This document shows, one piece after another, positions 32,521-44,264 of a stretch of 64,000 nt of DNA (position 1 is its first letter; each line of letters opens with the position of its first letter). Both the position numbers and the translations under genes were made by a program. Under the pieces are notes generated by a model, which was not told the DNA's origin, did not search any database, and saw only the letters and a list, made by a program, of their open reading frames with translations. The DNA lies in contig JAQNDB010000547.1 in the NCBI GenBank assembly GCA_029204045.2, positions 1 to 64,000 on the forward strand, written 5' to 3'. This stretch comes from Tillandsia leiboldiana (lineage: Eukaryota; Streptophyta; Magnoliopsida; Poales; Bromeliaceae).

Positions 32521-33877
32521 CTATTCCAGATGGCCCGATTCTGAATAATGTATTATTTGTTGATGGGCTTAAGACTAACCTCATTAGTATCAGTCAACTT
32601 TGCGACAATGGTTTTTCTGTTAATTTTTCATCTGTTGAATGCATTGTAACTGATAAGGATCATGTTTTCTTTTAAAAGGGGTTAGATCTGAAAACAATTG
32701 TTATGTTGTTCCAAATAAAATTTCTGAAAATTGTAACTTAGCCTCTTTGAATAATGAAACACTTTGGCATGAAAGGCTAGGACACATAAATTTTAAGGAA
32801 CTTGCTAGAATTTTGAACAAAGATGTGGTCAAGGGGGTTCCTAAACTTTCACTTGAACAAAATATTGTGTGTGGTGGTTGTCTTAAGGGAAAACAATCAA
32901 GGGCTGCACACAAAAACCTGAACCACGTCGGTACCAAACGGCCCTTGGAATTATTGCATATGGATCTTATGGGGCCAACACGTCAACCATCCTTGGGAGG
33001 TAAATGGTATATTTTCTTATTGGTTGATGGTTTCTCTCGGTATTCATGGGTAGCATTTTTAAAAGAGAAAGCTGATACTTTTGATTCTTTTCACGAGATT
33101 TGCCTTCGTATTATGATTGAAAAGAATGAAAAGATCATTCGTGTTAGAAGTGATAGAGGTGGAGAATTCATAAATTCTAAATTCATTGATTTTTGCACTT
33201 CCAACGGCATTAAGCATGAATTCTCAGCACCCTATACACCTCAACAGAATGGTGTTGTCGAGCGCAAAAACAGGGTTGTTCAAGAGATGGCACGTGTTAT
33301 GCTTCACAGCCGGAATTTACCGCTACATTTTTGGGCTGAAGCTGTGAACACTGCAATCTATGTTATTAATCGAGTTTATTTGCGCCCGGGAACGTTAAAT
33401 ACACCATATGAACTATGGTGTGGTAGAAAACCCAACATCAAATATTTTCGCATCTTCGGGAGTCGGTGTTACATTTTACGTGACCGTGAAAATCTTGGAA
33501 AGTTTGACTCTCGAAGTGACGAAGGGATTTTCTTGGGGTATTCTACAAATAGTAGAGCATATCGGGTATTTAACTTGGAATCTAAGACGATCGTAGAATC
33601 TATAAATGTTAAAGTAGATGAAGCTTTCCACTTTGCATCTGATAAATCTACCCCTGATATCTCTCTTGATGATGATACTCCTGTAAGTGCATCTTCTCAT
33701 GATAATACTTCCAATATTAATGATGCATCTAATGGTTCTTCAAGTTTATCTGATGTGCAGGAATCATCTCATGTACCTCCGAGTACTCCATTACAACAAA
33801 CGTTACGCATCTCCAAGGATCATCCTGAATCAAACATCATTGGAGACCCACAAGAAGGAGTCAAAACTCGGAGATAG
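32521..33877 (+). pseudogene. Sirevirus protease end and integrase
   Basis: After a second private base loss near 32672, the frame 32747-33877 is open. It has the HHCC zinc-binding region (LWHERLGHINF ... CGGCLKGKQ) and then the DDE core: Asp in HMDLMGP (32963), Asp in RSDRGGEF (33152) and Glu in NGVVERKNR (33260). The second Asp and the Glu are 35 residues apart, the expected DD35E spacing. The C-terminal part has the GYSTNSRAYRVFN segment typical of copia integrases. Integrase inserts the element DNA and leaves the 5-bp target duplication. It ends at TAG (33875-33877), present in both copies, after which RT follows in frame. Confidence 0.88.
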
Positions 33878-35441
33878 TTGGTTTGTGGATTCGCCTGTTA
33901 CGTTTCCATGATCGAAGCAAAGAATGTCGATGAAGCTCTTCAGGATGACTACTGGATTGAAGCAATGCAGGAAGAGCTCCATCAGTTTGAACGCAACAAA
34001 GTCTGGGAATTAACGACGCCTCCGAAGCAACACAATGTGATCGGTACTAAATGGATTTTCAAGAACAAGAAAAATGAGGATGGTACCATCATCAGGAACA
34101 AAGCACGTTTAGTTGCTCAAGGCTACTCTCAAATAGAAGGTATAGACTTTAATGAAACGTTCGCCCTGTAGCTAGACTCGAGTCCATTCGTATCTTATTC
34201 GCTATTGCTTGTCACTTTAAAATAAAACTCTTTCAAATGGACGTTAAGAGCGCGTTTTTAAATGGGTTTTTAAATGAGGAAGTTTATGTGGCTCAACCGA
34301 AAGGTTTTGTAGACTGTAAACTACCTAACTATGTTTTTCATTTGAAAAAGGCTCTTTACGGTTTAAAACAAGCACCGCGAGCATGGTACGAAAGGTTGAC
34401 AAAGCACCTTTTGGAGAAGGGCTATACTCGAGGGGGAGCAGATCGGACTCTCTTTGTGAAGCATTATCAAAATAACTTCATTGTTGCACCAAATCTATGT
34501 CGATGACATTGTGTTTGGAGCAACATAGGATAATGATGCTTCTAAATTCGCAGAAACTATGGAAAGCGAATTTGAGATGTCTATGATGGGCGAACTGACA
34601 TACTTTCTTGGATTGCAAGTGAAACAAAATGGTGAAGGCATCCATCTGTGTCAATCCAAGTACGCAAAGGAGTTGGTATAGAAATTCGGATTAGAAGATT
34701 CTAAAGATTTTCCTACTCCTATGGGAACTAGCAATAAGGGATTAGGAAGTGAATCTCTTAGTGATAATGTAGACGAGAAACTCTATCGCAGCATGATTGG
34801 AAGTCTACTTTACCTCACAGCTAGTCGCCCGGATATATCCTTTAGTGTTGGGATTTGCGCGAGATATCAATCAGCACCAAAGGAGGTTCACCTGAAAGCG
34901 GTGAAACGGAGCATCTGGTACGTCAAAGGAAATGTAAACTTCGGAATTTGGTATCCTATGGGAACAAGTTTAGATATTATTGGATACTCAGATGCCGATT
35001 GGGCAGGATCTGTGGATGATCGGAAAAGTACGAGTGGTGCATGTTTTAATCTTGGCCACTGTCTTGTTGCATGGCATAGTAAAAAGCAAAACTGCATTGC
35101 ACTCTCGACTGCCGAAGCGGAATACATCTCAGCGGGTAGTTGTTCAACTCAACTTATTTGGATGAAAAGCGTGTTGAGCGACTTCCGGATTTCAGCAACT
35201 TCGGTAACTGTTTTATGTGACAACACAAGTGCTATAAACATTTCAAAAAACCCTGTGTTGCACTCTAGAACAAAACACATTGAACTTAGATATCATTTTT
35301 CTTAGAGAGCTAGTTGAATCAAATATTCTTCAAATTTCTACATTTCAACTGAAGATCAATTAGCTGACATTTTAACAAAACCTTTGGATCAAAACGTTTT
35401 ATTCATTTGCGTAAAGCAATTGGAATGCTTCCTTGAAATAA
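33878..35441 (+). pseudogene. Sirevirus reverse transcriptase and RNase H
   Basis: RT begins with WIEAMQEELHQFERNKVWEL and TKWIFKNKKNEDG, then LVAQGYSQ, QMDVKSAFLNG and LKQAPRAWYERL. This copy loses a C near 34167 and gains a C near 34495, so YVDD is out of frame here, but the right copy reads it cleanly. Two further TAG codons (34526-34528 just after the YVDD block; 34679-34681) are shared by both copies. RNase H follows, with DADWAGSVDDRKSTSG, TAEAEYISA and DNTSAI, and LHSRTKHIELRYHF near the end. Indels after 35295 break the last codons in this copy only. Confidence 0.88.
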
Positions 35442-36370
35442 ACCCTTTTTGAAACTCTTGTTTATGTTAGGTTTTGTTTGTGTTTTTGTCATTATCTATG
35501 CGTAGACATAGAATATTAAGTGAGCATTAGTTTTATTGACTTTAACTGCATCCTTTTATATATTTAGAAATCTATATGCTTTAGATATCATAATATTTCA
35601 TTTGATGCAATGATCATTTATGTCAATTAACTCATCTTTGTTTTGATCAAAGTCAATTTCTCTCTCGATGATCTCTTGGTATAGTTTTTATCTTATTTGA
35701 CTGTTTAGTCGAGTATGAATCGAGATCAACATTTGGCTAAATACTTTATATCTTAGATAATTGATAGCCAATTGAGGGGGAGTCAAAGAAAAAGTATTAT
35801 GCTCAAAAGATGTGAAAGAGTTACATCCCAATGAGGAGTGTGAAAACTACCACCACATGGAGGAAAGAGCTACCACCTCGGTCGTCCGAGTACTGTGTGC
35901 AGCTACCACATGTATACCAAGCAAGGTTATTCAAGTTTGATTAATTAAAATGCATGTTGAAATACTTGACTCTGCCAAAATTTCAAGGTTGGTATAAGGT
36001 GGGATTTTTTAATGAAAGATGCTCAAAGAGCCACTCTCTTCAATAAATTGACTAGATATATTATCTAATTTATCTGGGATGTTAGACATCTATTGATCTT
36101 TGTATTTCATTTTCTTTACCGAATTGATGATTTGATAAAGGCATTACTCATAAGATCAAGTTAGATGTAATTGAAGTTGTTCAACTTTAAGAGATTTAAT
36201 TTTTATAAATTTTCGTTTCATTTGTTGGATGTATTGATAGATTTGGTATAATCTATTTCTTGTTGTATGAACGATGATTTTCGTTTAAAGTTTGATACAC
36301 AAAGGTTGCTTACAATCTTTTCTTGGTTTTTCTAGAATTTCTCTGAAATTTTCTAAAGAAAAGTTGGAGC
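35442..36370 (+). other. Non-coding spacer after pol with PPT-like tract
   Basis: AT-rich, no open frame of note. It contains TTGAGGGGGAGTC near 35773, a purine tract like the PPT before the 3' LTR, and short CTACCACCT-type repeats (35848-35910). Counterpart in the right copy: 50924-51859. Confidence 0.6.
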
Positions 36371-36540
36371 CGATCCGGATTGGACCTGCCGATCCGGATC
36401 CCGAACGCAGATATTCTTCTGCGGGCAGACGATCCGGATTGGACCTGCCGATCCGGATCCCGAACGCAGTTTTCCACTGCCGGGTAGCCGATCCGGATCG
36501 TAATCACGAACTGATCCGGATCGCGGCTAGGGTTTTATAT
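36371..36540 (+). promoter_or_regulatory. Putative internal promoter: six GATCCGGAT palindromes and a TATA box
   Basis: Six copies of GATCCGGATT or GATCCGGATC, several extended to GATCCGGATCCCGAACG, lie within 150 bp. They are followed by CTAGGGTTTTATATAGAAC (TATA-like TTTATATAG at about 36533). The same palindrome is repeated about ten times upstream of the LTR TATA box (39478-39760). Layout and shared motifs suggest a promoter for ORF3. The cleaner copy is 51860-52030. Confidence 0.5.
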
Positions 36541-36654
36541 AGAACAAAGGATTTTGATTCTTTACTCCCAATCTTTGTTCCAAAGTTTCTAGAGCTTCTC
36601 TCTCTAGATTTCATCCCTCTTGGAAGCTTTCAAACTCAAGTTCTTCAATTCCAA

Positions 36655-37040
36655 GTAAGTTTTATTGATCAAAATCTCGGTTTTTCACAGTTTTCTTATT
36701 CCTCCTCAAACGTGATGAATTTCTTGTATCAATTTCATTTGTGGATGGTGTTTGATCAAATTTCTTTTGAAATAAGAACTCTGGGTAGATTAGTTTTGAT
36801 TATATGCTAGGTATTCTCAAGATAAACGGGCATTTTTTGGTCTTCGATTTCAAAAATTTCGATTTTAGGGCATATAATGGGAATTTTCCAAATCATGCCA
36901 ATTGATCTATTTTTAAATTTTTCTTTTGCAAAACTAATTTGATTCCTAGTCTCTCTACACGATAATGATTGTTTGGGTACAATTTCTCTAATTTTTTGAA
37001 AACTTACAAATTTTTTGTGTTCTTGAGTTGCTCTTCACAG
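36655..37040 (+). other. Putative intron in the ORF3 leader (left copy)
   Basis: Donor CCAA/GTAAGTTTT, AT-rich body, acceptor TTGCTCTTCACAG/GA. The same sites are at 52145-52527 in the right copy. Confidence 0.45.
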
Positions 37041-37070
37041 GATTTCAATCCTCTCAAAGCACGCACAGCT

Positions 37071-38521
37071 ATGGAATTCTCATGGATTTCTTGCTGTTAG
37101 TCACAATGGTGCATACTCGAGCCAGCCAATAAACTGAAAGAGGCCAGAAACTTCAACAAAAAGGTGAATTTGATCTGATAGTGACTCGGAAACTGAAAAA
37201 AATAATGATGAAGTAGACTGGGACGTGTTAATGACTGATGATGAATCAATGCCCGTTAAACCTGAACAAAAGGCTTCCAATGGATCAAACCGAAAGGCAC
37301 CCATTGACACAGGAAAAGCACCTATGTCGTCACCGACCGTCTCGGTAAAAAGGAAACGACTTGCTCGACGCTTTGGACAAGCACGAGAGGCTAATGCTAG
37401 CAAGCAATGGTTCCTGACTCCCCGCCTCGGGTGGAAGGAAGTGTTCGTCAGCATTGATCGCCTCGAGCTTTTGAACATCGTGAAGTATCGGTGAACGACA
37501 TGTCAACATTGAAGCTCTCCGAAATCACTCACCAGAGTTGGAACTTTAATTGAGCAAGCTACTCTTAACCAAGTCTGCCGCTTCCCTGAATTACTTGGGT
37601 ATTGCTGTACTGTGTAAGAACCTTCTACACGAATGCAAGACATCTTCAAGAAGATGAACGTGGCTCAATGCATTTTATACAAATATCCAAGGGATTGAAA
37701 ACTTAAAATCACTCTCCAATAATCGGCGAAGTCCTTGGAATGGAATCACAACACGTCGGGGATCAACTATTGACCGGGAAGAAGTTTGACGACTGCCTTG
37801 TGGCAAAACGTGATAGGAAAATTTTGTTGGAAGGAACTGAATCAGTGATGGGAAAAGTGTAAAATCCAACATCTTCGACTGGAGTACCGATTTCTTAATT
37901 TCATCACATGTTTACAACATTTCCTAACATGCAGGACCAAGTTAGTGAGATGGATAGAATGCTGTTCTTATATCTCATAGGTCATCCCTCTGAGGCTGTA
38001 GGAGTGAACATGAACATTCCCATACATATATGTGGAATAGAATGTCAAGATATGTTGTGCATCCTTATCCCCCTTTTCTTGAGCGACTTCCATTTCCAGT
38101 AATCATCGCATGAGATTCTTGAAAAGTTTGAAATGGATATACGCTCGCATCATATCAACACTGTTGGGGGATGATAGATTAGTCAACGATGTGAAGTCAC
38201 GTTCACAAACTTACCACATGTCTCCGACCACCCTCCACTCGGAAAGAAACCCTTATGTCGGCACCTCTGCCTCACCGTCTCACACAAGCACCCGCGCTGG
38301 ATGATCAAGCATCGGTACTTCGATTTTCCAGCAACACAGCGCCTATCTTTCCAACAAGAGCAAATCACCAAAGAGCAGAGGCGAATCTCCGAAGAACTCG
38401 AGATAATCACAGCATCCCAAATCACATTAACTAAGACGGTCTCGTCAATAAAGAAGTTAATGCAGAAAACGTTCTCGAAAATGGGATACACCGCCTCGGA
38501 TGACTCAGATTCAGATGCTTG
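37071..38521 (+). pseudogene. Sirevirus ORF3, copy broken near the gap
   Basis: Same gene as 52558-54009 but split by many one-base gains and losses, so only short pieces stay open (37225-37494, 38301-38522). The indels fall mostly in homopolymers and are absent from the right copy, which fits poor consensus quality near a contig end rather than decay. Confidence 0.75.
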
Positions 38522-38522
38522 A

Positions 38523-39250
38523 ATCGTTTGTCTAATAATTCTCTTGTGCAGGAACTTTTTTTTTAACTTTTTTGTGCAGGTTTTTAAGTTTTAGTTTTAA
38601 GTTTTAGTTCTCAAACTTTTGGTACTTGAACTGTTAACTATTCTCTCCATTTTGGTATTTTTTGGCTAACTTTTGTGACAAAAAGGGGGAGAGAGAAGTA
38701 TGATACAATGATACTATGATACAATGGTTACTGAGAAAACTTGAAACTATAGAGGTAAGTATAACCTCAACTTGAAAGGTAAGTAGAACTTCAACTTGCG
38801 GTTTTCATTTGTGTTTGAATGCATGCCTCGACTAACTATTCGACTAACTATTTGGGCATGTAATATAACTAACAAGTTGATGTTCACTAACATGACATTT
38901 GGATGTTGATTGCATAGAAGATATGTTGGTGTTTTAACTATGATCAGTTTACATATCTGAATGTATAAATGTCATGGTAAGTATAAATGAGTATAAACTT
39001 CATCTCTGTATGTGGTTTTTGAATGATATAAAATTCTTGAGGTATCTAACGATTTCTTTTGTCAAGAATGATTTCTTTTGCAGAGAGTACAGATGTCTAA
39101 GTCTAGAGTCTGTTTTAGGAGTTTAACTCATGTATTTTATTTTGGATCTCCATTGTAAATTTTTGTTGTATGGTGATAGCAACAAAAATATCTTTTTGAA
39201 TTTTCTTGAGTGGATCTATGTTTTGTCACGAAACCGCCAAAGGGGGAGAT
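38523..39250 (+). other. Spacer before 3' LTR with two polypurine tracts
   Basis: AT-rich non-coding sequence. AAAAAGGGGGAGAGAGAAG (near 38682) and AAAGGGGGAGAT (about 39239-39250) are both PPT-like; the second touches the 3' LTR and is the functional candidate. Confidence 0.7.
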
Positions 39251-40592
39251 TGTTACGGAATTTGAGTTGGCGTATTTCGTGAATTCGGTTAAGTCTTGAA
39301 GATTGAAGGTAAAGGAAGTTGGATCATATAACTCAATCTCAAGAAAGAAGAATTCAAAAGGATCAGGTATGTTTAACTTAATATCTTGGGTGATCCGAAT
39401 ACTTCTTATAGCGTAGAAACACTTGGATGGATTTGTTATTGCATAAATATCAAAAACTGGACATGGGACATGTTCAGGATCCGGATCAGATTGTTCAATC
39501 CGGATCCCGAAGGTGGTTCGTTCATACACCAGTTCAATCCGGATCGTAGCTTCCCTTGATCCGGATCCCGAACACTGAGTTTACCATTTTATTTGAACGA
39601 TCCGGATCAGGCTACGCAATCCGGATCCCGAACGTTGATGTTTGGTGAACTGTATGAACGATCCGGATCAAGCACTTCGATCCGGATCCCGAACCTTCGT
39701 TTTTCTGGAATCTGTTTTTCTCGCTACTGCAATCCGGATCGCCGATCTCCGATCCGGATCGTCGTCATGTAAAAACTCCAGAAAAGGTTAGTTTTTGATC
39801 CTTATCTTCTTCCAAGGGTTTCTAACCTATAAATAGACCCTATGATTCTTTTTCTAGGGTTAATCCAAATAGCCGTCATAATAAAATACAATCTTTTATA
39901 CGGCCTAAGATCCACATATAGAGAAGAAAGGAAATACTAGATTTAATCTTATGTTTCTTCATCTATATTGATTGATTTGATTCTAGGTTTTCATACTCAC
40001 ATTCTGAGTAGAATCAAATCAATGAATACTTAGATGGTATTTCCGATCTATTTCTAATCTAAGTATTCGGCGGATCATCACCACCCAAAAACAACGATTT
40101 ACCCCAAAATCGGCGCGTGGACTCGCGTGGCCTTGTGGATTCAAGGTGCAACCGCTCTCGTGGATTCGGAGCGAGGTACGTTCGTGGATTCGAAGCGTGC
40201 TACTGGGTGAAGACCGTGGATTCGGTCGGACGTCGTGGACTCGACGTTGGACGCCGTGGATTCGGCGTTGGACGCACATCGTGGATTCGAGAAGCGTCGT
40301 GGAGCGAGCGGAGAAGATCAACTAGGAGCGTATGGAAAAGGTTGAGTCGTCTGTGAGTACGGTATATCACCTTGTACGTGTTTAATTCTAGTGGATTTCA
40401 CCGTGTTATCGGTCCCGTGGTTTTTTACTCCGGTTTGGAGTTTTCCACGTAAAAATCTCTGCGTGTTATTTATTTTTCCGCATTGGGTTTTTATATCGCA
40501 AAGATTTTTGAGTGTTTATGGTTTACACCTATTCACCCCCCTCTAGGTGTTTTTTTCCCCTATTTAGATCCTATTATTCACATAACCCAACA
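39251..40592 (+). repeat. Sirevirus 3' LTR (left copy)
   Basis: 1342 bp, starts TGTTACGGAATTTGAG after the PPT and ends CATAACCCAACA. It contains about ten GATCCGGATC-type palindromes (39478-39760), a TATA box TATAAATAG (39828-39836), a transcribed region with GTGGATTCG repeats and a pyrimidine-rich end. The three 5' LTR pieces match it. The next bases, TTCTT, would be the target duplication, but the partner lies outside the window. Confidence 0.9.
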
Positions 40593-41108
40593 TTCTTTTC
40601 CCTTATGTCACATGATTCCTAGGGTTGTACCCTAACATGATCACAATCATCACATGATTATCTACTTTTACGCATGCAATTATTTTCATATCCATCATAA
40701 AATAATATTATTCTCTACGCATGCAATTATCATCTATTTAGATAAATCAAGAATTACATTTTTCTCCTAAGTCCTTTTACTCATGCAAATTGATCATTTC
40801 CTTTTGGCAACCAACATTTGCACTTTCGTCTGTGTCCATCTACCACATGCACATTTATCATCTATCTTTGGCACCAACAGTTGCACTTTTCATCTGTGTC
40901 CATTTACACATGCAATCTTAATCATAATTACCTAACGCCTCTAACAAGCTACTATCATGCTTCTAAATCCAAAAGCAAAGGAGCAAGGGGAGAGTCACTG
41001 AGTTTCGGCAGAATCCCCCACCTTGTGGTGCACCCAATTGCTTGTAGACACTTTAATTGGTCTACGCGTGTTTGTTCCTATTTTCTCGAGCTTGCACACA
41101 AAACGGTG
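40593..41108 (-). repeat. Gypsy LTR E, segment between Sirevirus and solo LTR F (left copy)
   Basis: AT-rich sequence with repeated ACGCATGCAATTAT and TTTGCACTTTTCATCTGTGT-type pieces, then a segment close to the inner-element LTR (CAATTGCTTGTAGACACTT against CAATTGCTCGTCGACACTTG), read on the minus strand. It is the host LTR into which the Sirevirus inserted. No genes. Confidence 0.6.
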
Positions 41109-42468
41109 TGTTGGGTCAACTCTATAATAAGGATCTAAATAGGGAAAAAACACCTAGAGGGGGGTGATAGGTGTAAACGATAAAATACTCAAAATCTTTT
41201 GCTAATAAAAATCCAATGCGAATAAAAAATAACACCAAGATTTTTACGTGGAAAACTCCAAAACCAGGAGTAAAAAACCATGGGACCGATAACACGGTGA
41301 AATCAACTAAGATTATAACACGTACAAAGGTGATATAAATGCACTCCACAGACGACGCCTTCTTTTCTCCATACGCTTCGAGTTGATCTTCTTTCGCTCG
41401 CTCCGCAACGCGCCTCGAATCCACGATTTGCCGTCCACGCCGAATCCACGGCGTCCAAACGTCGAGTCCACGACGTCTGACCGAATCCACGTCTTCACCC
41501 AGTAGTACGTCTCGAATCCACGAACGTACCTCGCTCCGAATCCACGAGAGCGGTAGCACCTTGAATCCACAAGGCCATGCGAGTCCACGCGCCGATTTGG
41601 GAAAATCGTTGTTTTTGGGTGGTGATAATCCGCCGAATACTTAGATCAAAGATAGATCGGAAATACCATCTAAGTATCTCATTATTTGATTCTACTCAAA
41701 TTCTGAGTATGAAAAACCTAGAATCAAATTATTAATATAGATGAAGAAACATAGAACTCATCTAGTTATTTTTTTATTTATTTCCTTTCTTCTCTATATT
41801 GGATTAATAATTTTTATCTCCGTTATTTTTTCTCTCATTCCTTTTCCCAGAGATAAAACTTATTTTGGATTCTGTTGGCTTATCCTAAAAAATGAATCGT
41901 AGGGTTTATTTATAGGTTGAAACCATTGGAAGAGGATAAGATAAACAAAAAAAAACACACACTAAAAACTTATCTTGGAATTTGGGGTTCAAGAGAACGT
42001 ATTGGTCCGACTTGGAATACTGCTGTCGCCACTGTCGTAGCTAAACGACTATTTCCAGAAAAACAAACACCGGTCGTGGTCCGACTGAAGATCCCACGGG
42101 TCCGGACTGTTCATGCAGATTTCTGCAAAAATCCCCAGTTTCGGGTCCCGGACTGAAACCGATTGTCCGGACTGGATTTGCGCATGAACACCCTATGTTT
42201 GGGGTCCGGACTGGAGTTATCCTGTTCCGGATCCGAACATATAAACATGTCCATTTTTTTATTTTTATTCGATTAAAAATCCATCCCAGTGTTTCTACTA
42301 CACTATAAGAAATATTCGGATCACCAAAATATTTAGTTAACGAACATGATCCTTTTGAAGTCTTCTTACTTGAGATTGAGGTATATGATCCAAACTTCTT
42401 CATCTATAAAGTTTTCAATCTTCGACTTACCATTTTCAGAAATAACCGTCAAAACAAATTCCTTAACA
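41109..42468 (-). mobile_element. Copia solo LTR F (left copy)
   Basis: Minus-strand LTR related to the Sirevirus LTR: the plus strand starts TGTTGGGTCAAC and ends CCTTAACA, flanked by CGGTG (41104-41108 and 42469-42473). It is the poor-quality copy of 56606-57914, with many extra or missing bases. Confidence 0.85.
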
Positions 42469-42643
42469 CGGTGCAACCGTCCCACAGAACCTGCAGCGCA
42501 AAACTGTGCACCACCACAGAACCTGCACACAAAACGGTGCACAAATCGTTAGAGACTACACGCAAAACGGTGCCCGGTCATCCACGGTTTTGCACGCAAA
42601 ACGGTGCACACAAAACGGAGCGCATACCTTGGGTTTCCACGCA
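42469..42643. repeat. GCACGCAAAACGGTGCAC minisatellite, cut by the gap
   Basis: First units of the array seen in full at 57915-58390. The left contig ends inside it, at the base equivalent to 58080. Confidence 0.75.
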
Positions 42644-42743
42644 NNNNNNNNNNNNNNNNNNNNNNNNNNNNNNNNNNNNNNNNNNNNNNNNNNNNNNNNN
42701 NNNNNNNNNNNNNNNNNNNNNNNNNNNNNNNNNNNNNNNNNNN
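42644..42743. other. Assembly gap, exactly 100 N
   Basis: A run of 100 N, the conventional placeholder for a gap of unknown size. Open frames across it are meaningless. Flanking sequences belong to two copies of the same locus, so the true gap is probably negative (an overlap). Confidence 0.97.
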
Positions 42744-44259
42744 CTCAAAAACGGGGCGGAAAGGGCCAAAAACGGAGCTTCTGGGCTCTTTGGCAGAAGG
42801 CTGGGCACGGTCCAGGCGTGGACGGGGTCTGGGCCAAGGGTGGCGGCCCTCACAGAACGGGCGCACACTGTGCGGTGAACCGCCCATCCTGGGCAGGGCC
42901 GCGCACGGGCAAAAGGCGCGCGACGGGTCATCACTTCCGGCGCGGCGCAGCACCGGGCGCACACTGTGCGGTGAACCGCGCTTGCGGGCTGGGCCGGCGC
43001 ACGCAACCGTTGCACCGGGTCTGCGCCCCAGGCCGCGGGGCGTGCGCCGGGTGCACGCCCGGCGTGTGGACTGCGCACTTGCGGCCCGGTCTGTGCGCAC
43101 GCAGCTGTGCGCGGGTTCACGCACGCAGGTGGCCGATCGTGCGCCGGGGTGCACGATCGGCGGTGGACCGCGGCTGAGGAGCCGTACGGATGAACAGTAA
43201 GTTTCCCGTGTTCGCGTTTCTCTCCGTTTTCGCTCCCTTTGCGATTTCTTCTCCGTTTTCGCTCCCGTGCGATACGGCGACGACCCGCGAAACATTGTAA
43301 TGGCGGCGGCGGCCCCGTCTAACAACGGCGGCGGCGGCCTCCCGTTCGACACCACGCCTCGCACGCAACACGACAAGAAGGAAAACCCTAAATCGAAAAA
43401 GATAACGGGAAGGCCCGAAACGTTTACCTTGTTTTCGCCAGTGAGGGAGGAAGGAAGAGGATCGTCCCGCTCTCGTTCGCGGGTTCCGCAGGGCGTGCGA
43501 TCGTCCTTCCTTCTCCTCGTCTCCGTCTCGGTTCCTCACGCCCTCGGTTGAAAGAGAGGAATATGGATTGGGGTTTTATGTTCCCCTTCCCTTTCTTAAC
43601 AGGGCCGCCTTAAACCTAGCCGTCAAGCGAAAAACCCTAAATTAACGGCTAAAAACCGACGGCTAAGATTGTCCCGAAAAGCGTGTCAATCGCTCGCACG
43701 GATCCCGAAGCACACAGAAGGGGCCCAAACTTCAAAAAATTTATTCTGGAGATCCGGGAGTCGGAATTCGAATCCGATCGCGTCTCGTTCACCGTTTTGC
43801 GAGCGCTAGCACCAAAAATTATCCGCAAGTCCCGACAAACCAGCCCAGAAATTCTCGGATTTCAATCCCCTCCTTAATCAACTGAAACATTCGGTTAGGA
43901 CCCAAGATGGAAAACCGGATGTCGAAGTATCCCCACATAAATAAAATAACCCAGTGCCATAAACATATGAGAATTCTGATCACAGCAGGTTTCCCGTCCG
44001 ATCGCCTCGGAGAACGTGCCGGCCACCTAACACGGATTCCGATACGCCACTCAAAAGCAAACGCTTTGACCCCCATTTCGGGAGATCCGCAAATCGGAAT
44101 CCGAATCCGTTCGCTTTGCTCCCCTCCGTTCTTCGAGCTCAATCGCAGAAAATACTGGCGGCCCCGGTCAGCCATTGCAGAAAACGGTGGAAAGTTTACC
44201 TATCACTCCCGTCAATAAAAGGGAGGTACACAAGGGCAAGGGAACGCCAGGACTCTACA
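42744..44259 (-). repeat. Outer-element LTR end, duplicate of 27208-28751
   Basis: Starts at the gap inside the LTR and ends GACTCTACA, followed by GCCGA (44260-44264), the same target duplication as at 28752. An LTR truncated exactly at an N run supports the artefact reading. Confidence 0.85.
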
Positions 44260-44264
44260 GCCGA

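Larger units (their letters stand above)
27208..42643 (+). repeat. Left copy of a 15.4-kb segment duplicated across the gap
   Basis: Position 27208 aligns with 42744, the first base after the N run, and 42643, the last base before it, aligns with 58080. The two copies agree through the outer-LTR end, the LTR B remainder, the whole Sirevirus, LTR E sequence, solo LTR F and the minisatellite, including all target duplications. This copy is clean on its left (gag intact) and increasingly rich in single-base indels toward the gap. It is best explained as an unmerged contig overlap. Confidence 0.85.

Noticed and set aside
34526..34681. TAG codons read as evidence for a reassigned genetic code
   Set aside because: Plant nuclear genes use the standard code; deamination of CAG or rare readthrough explains them more simply.
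42471..43376. Open frames spanning the N run
   Set aside because: They contain about 34 undefined residues and join two unrelated contig ends.
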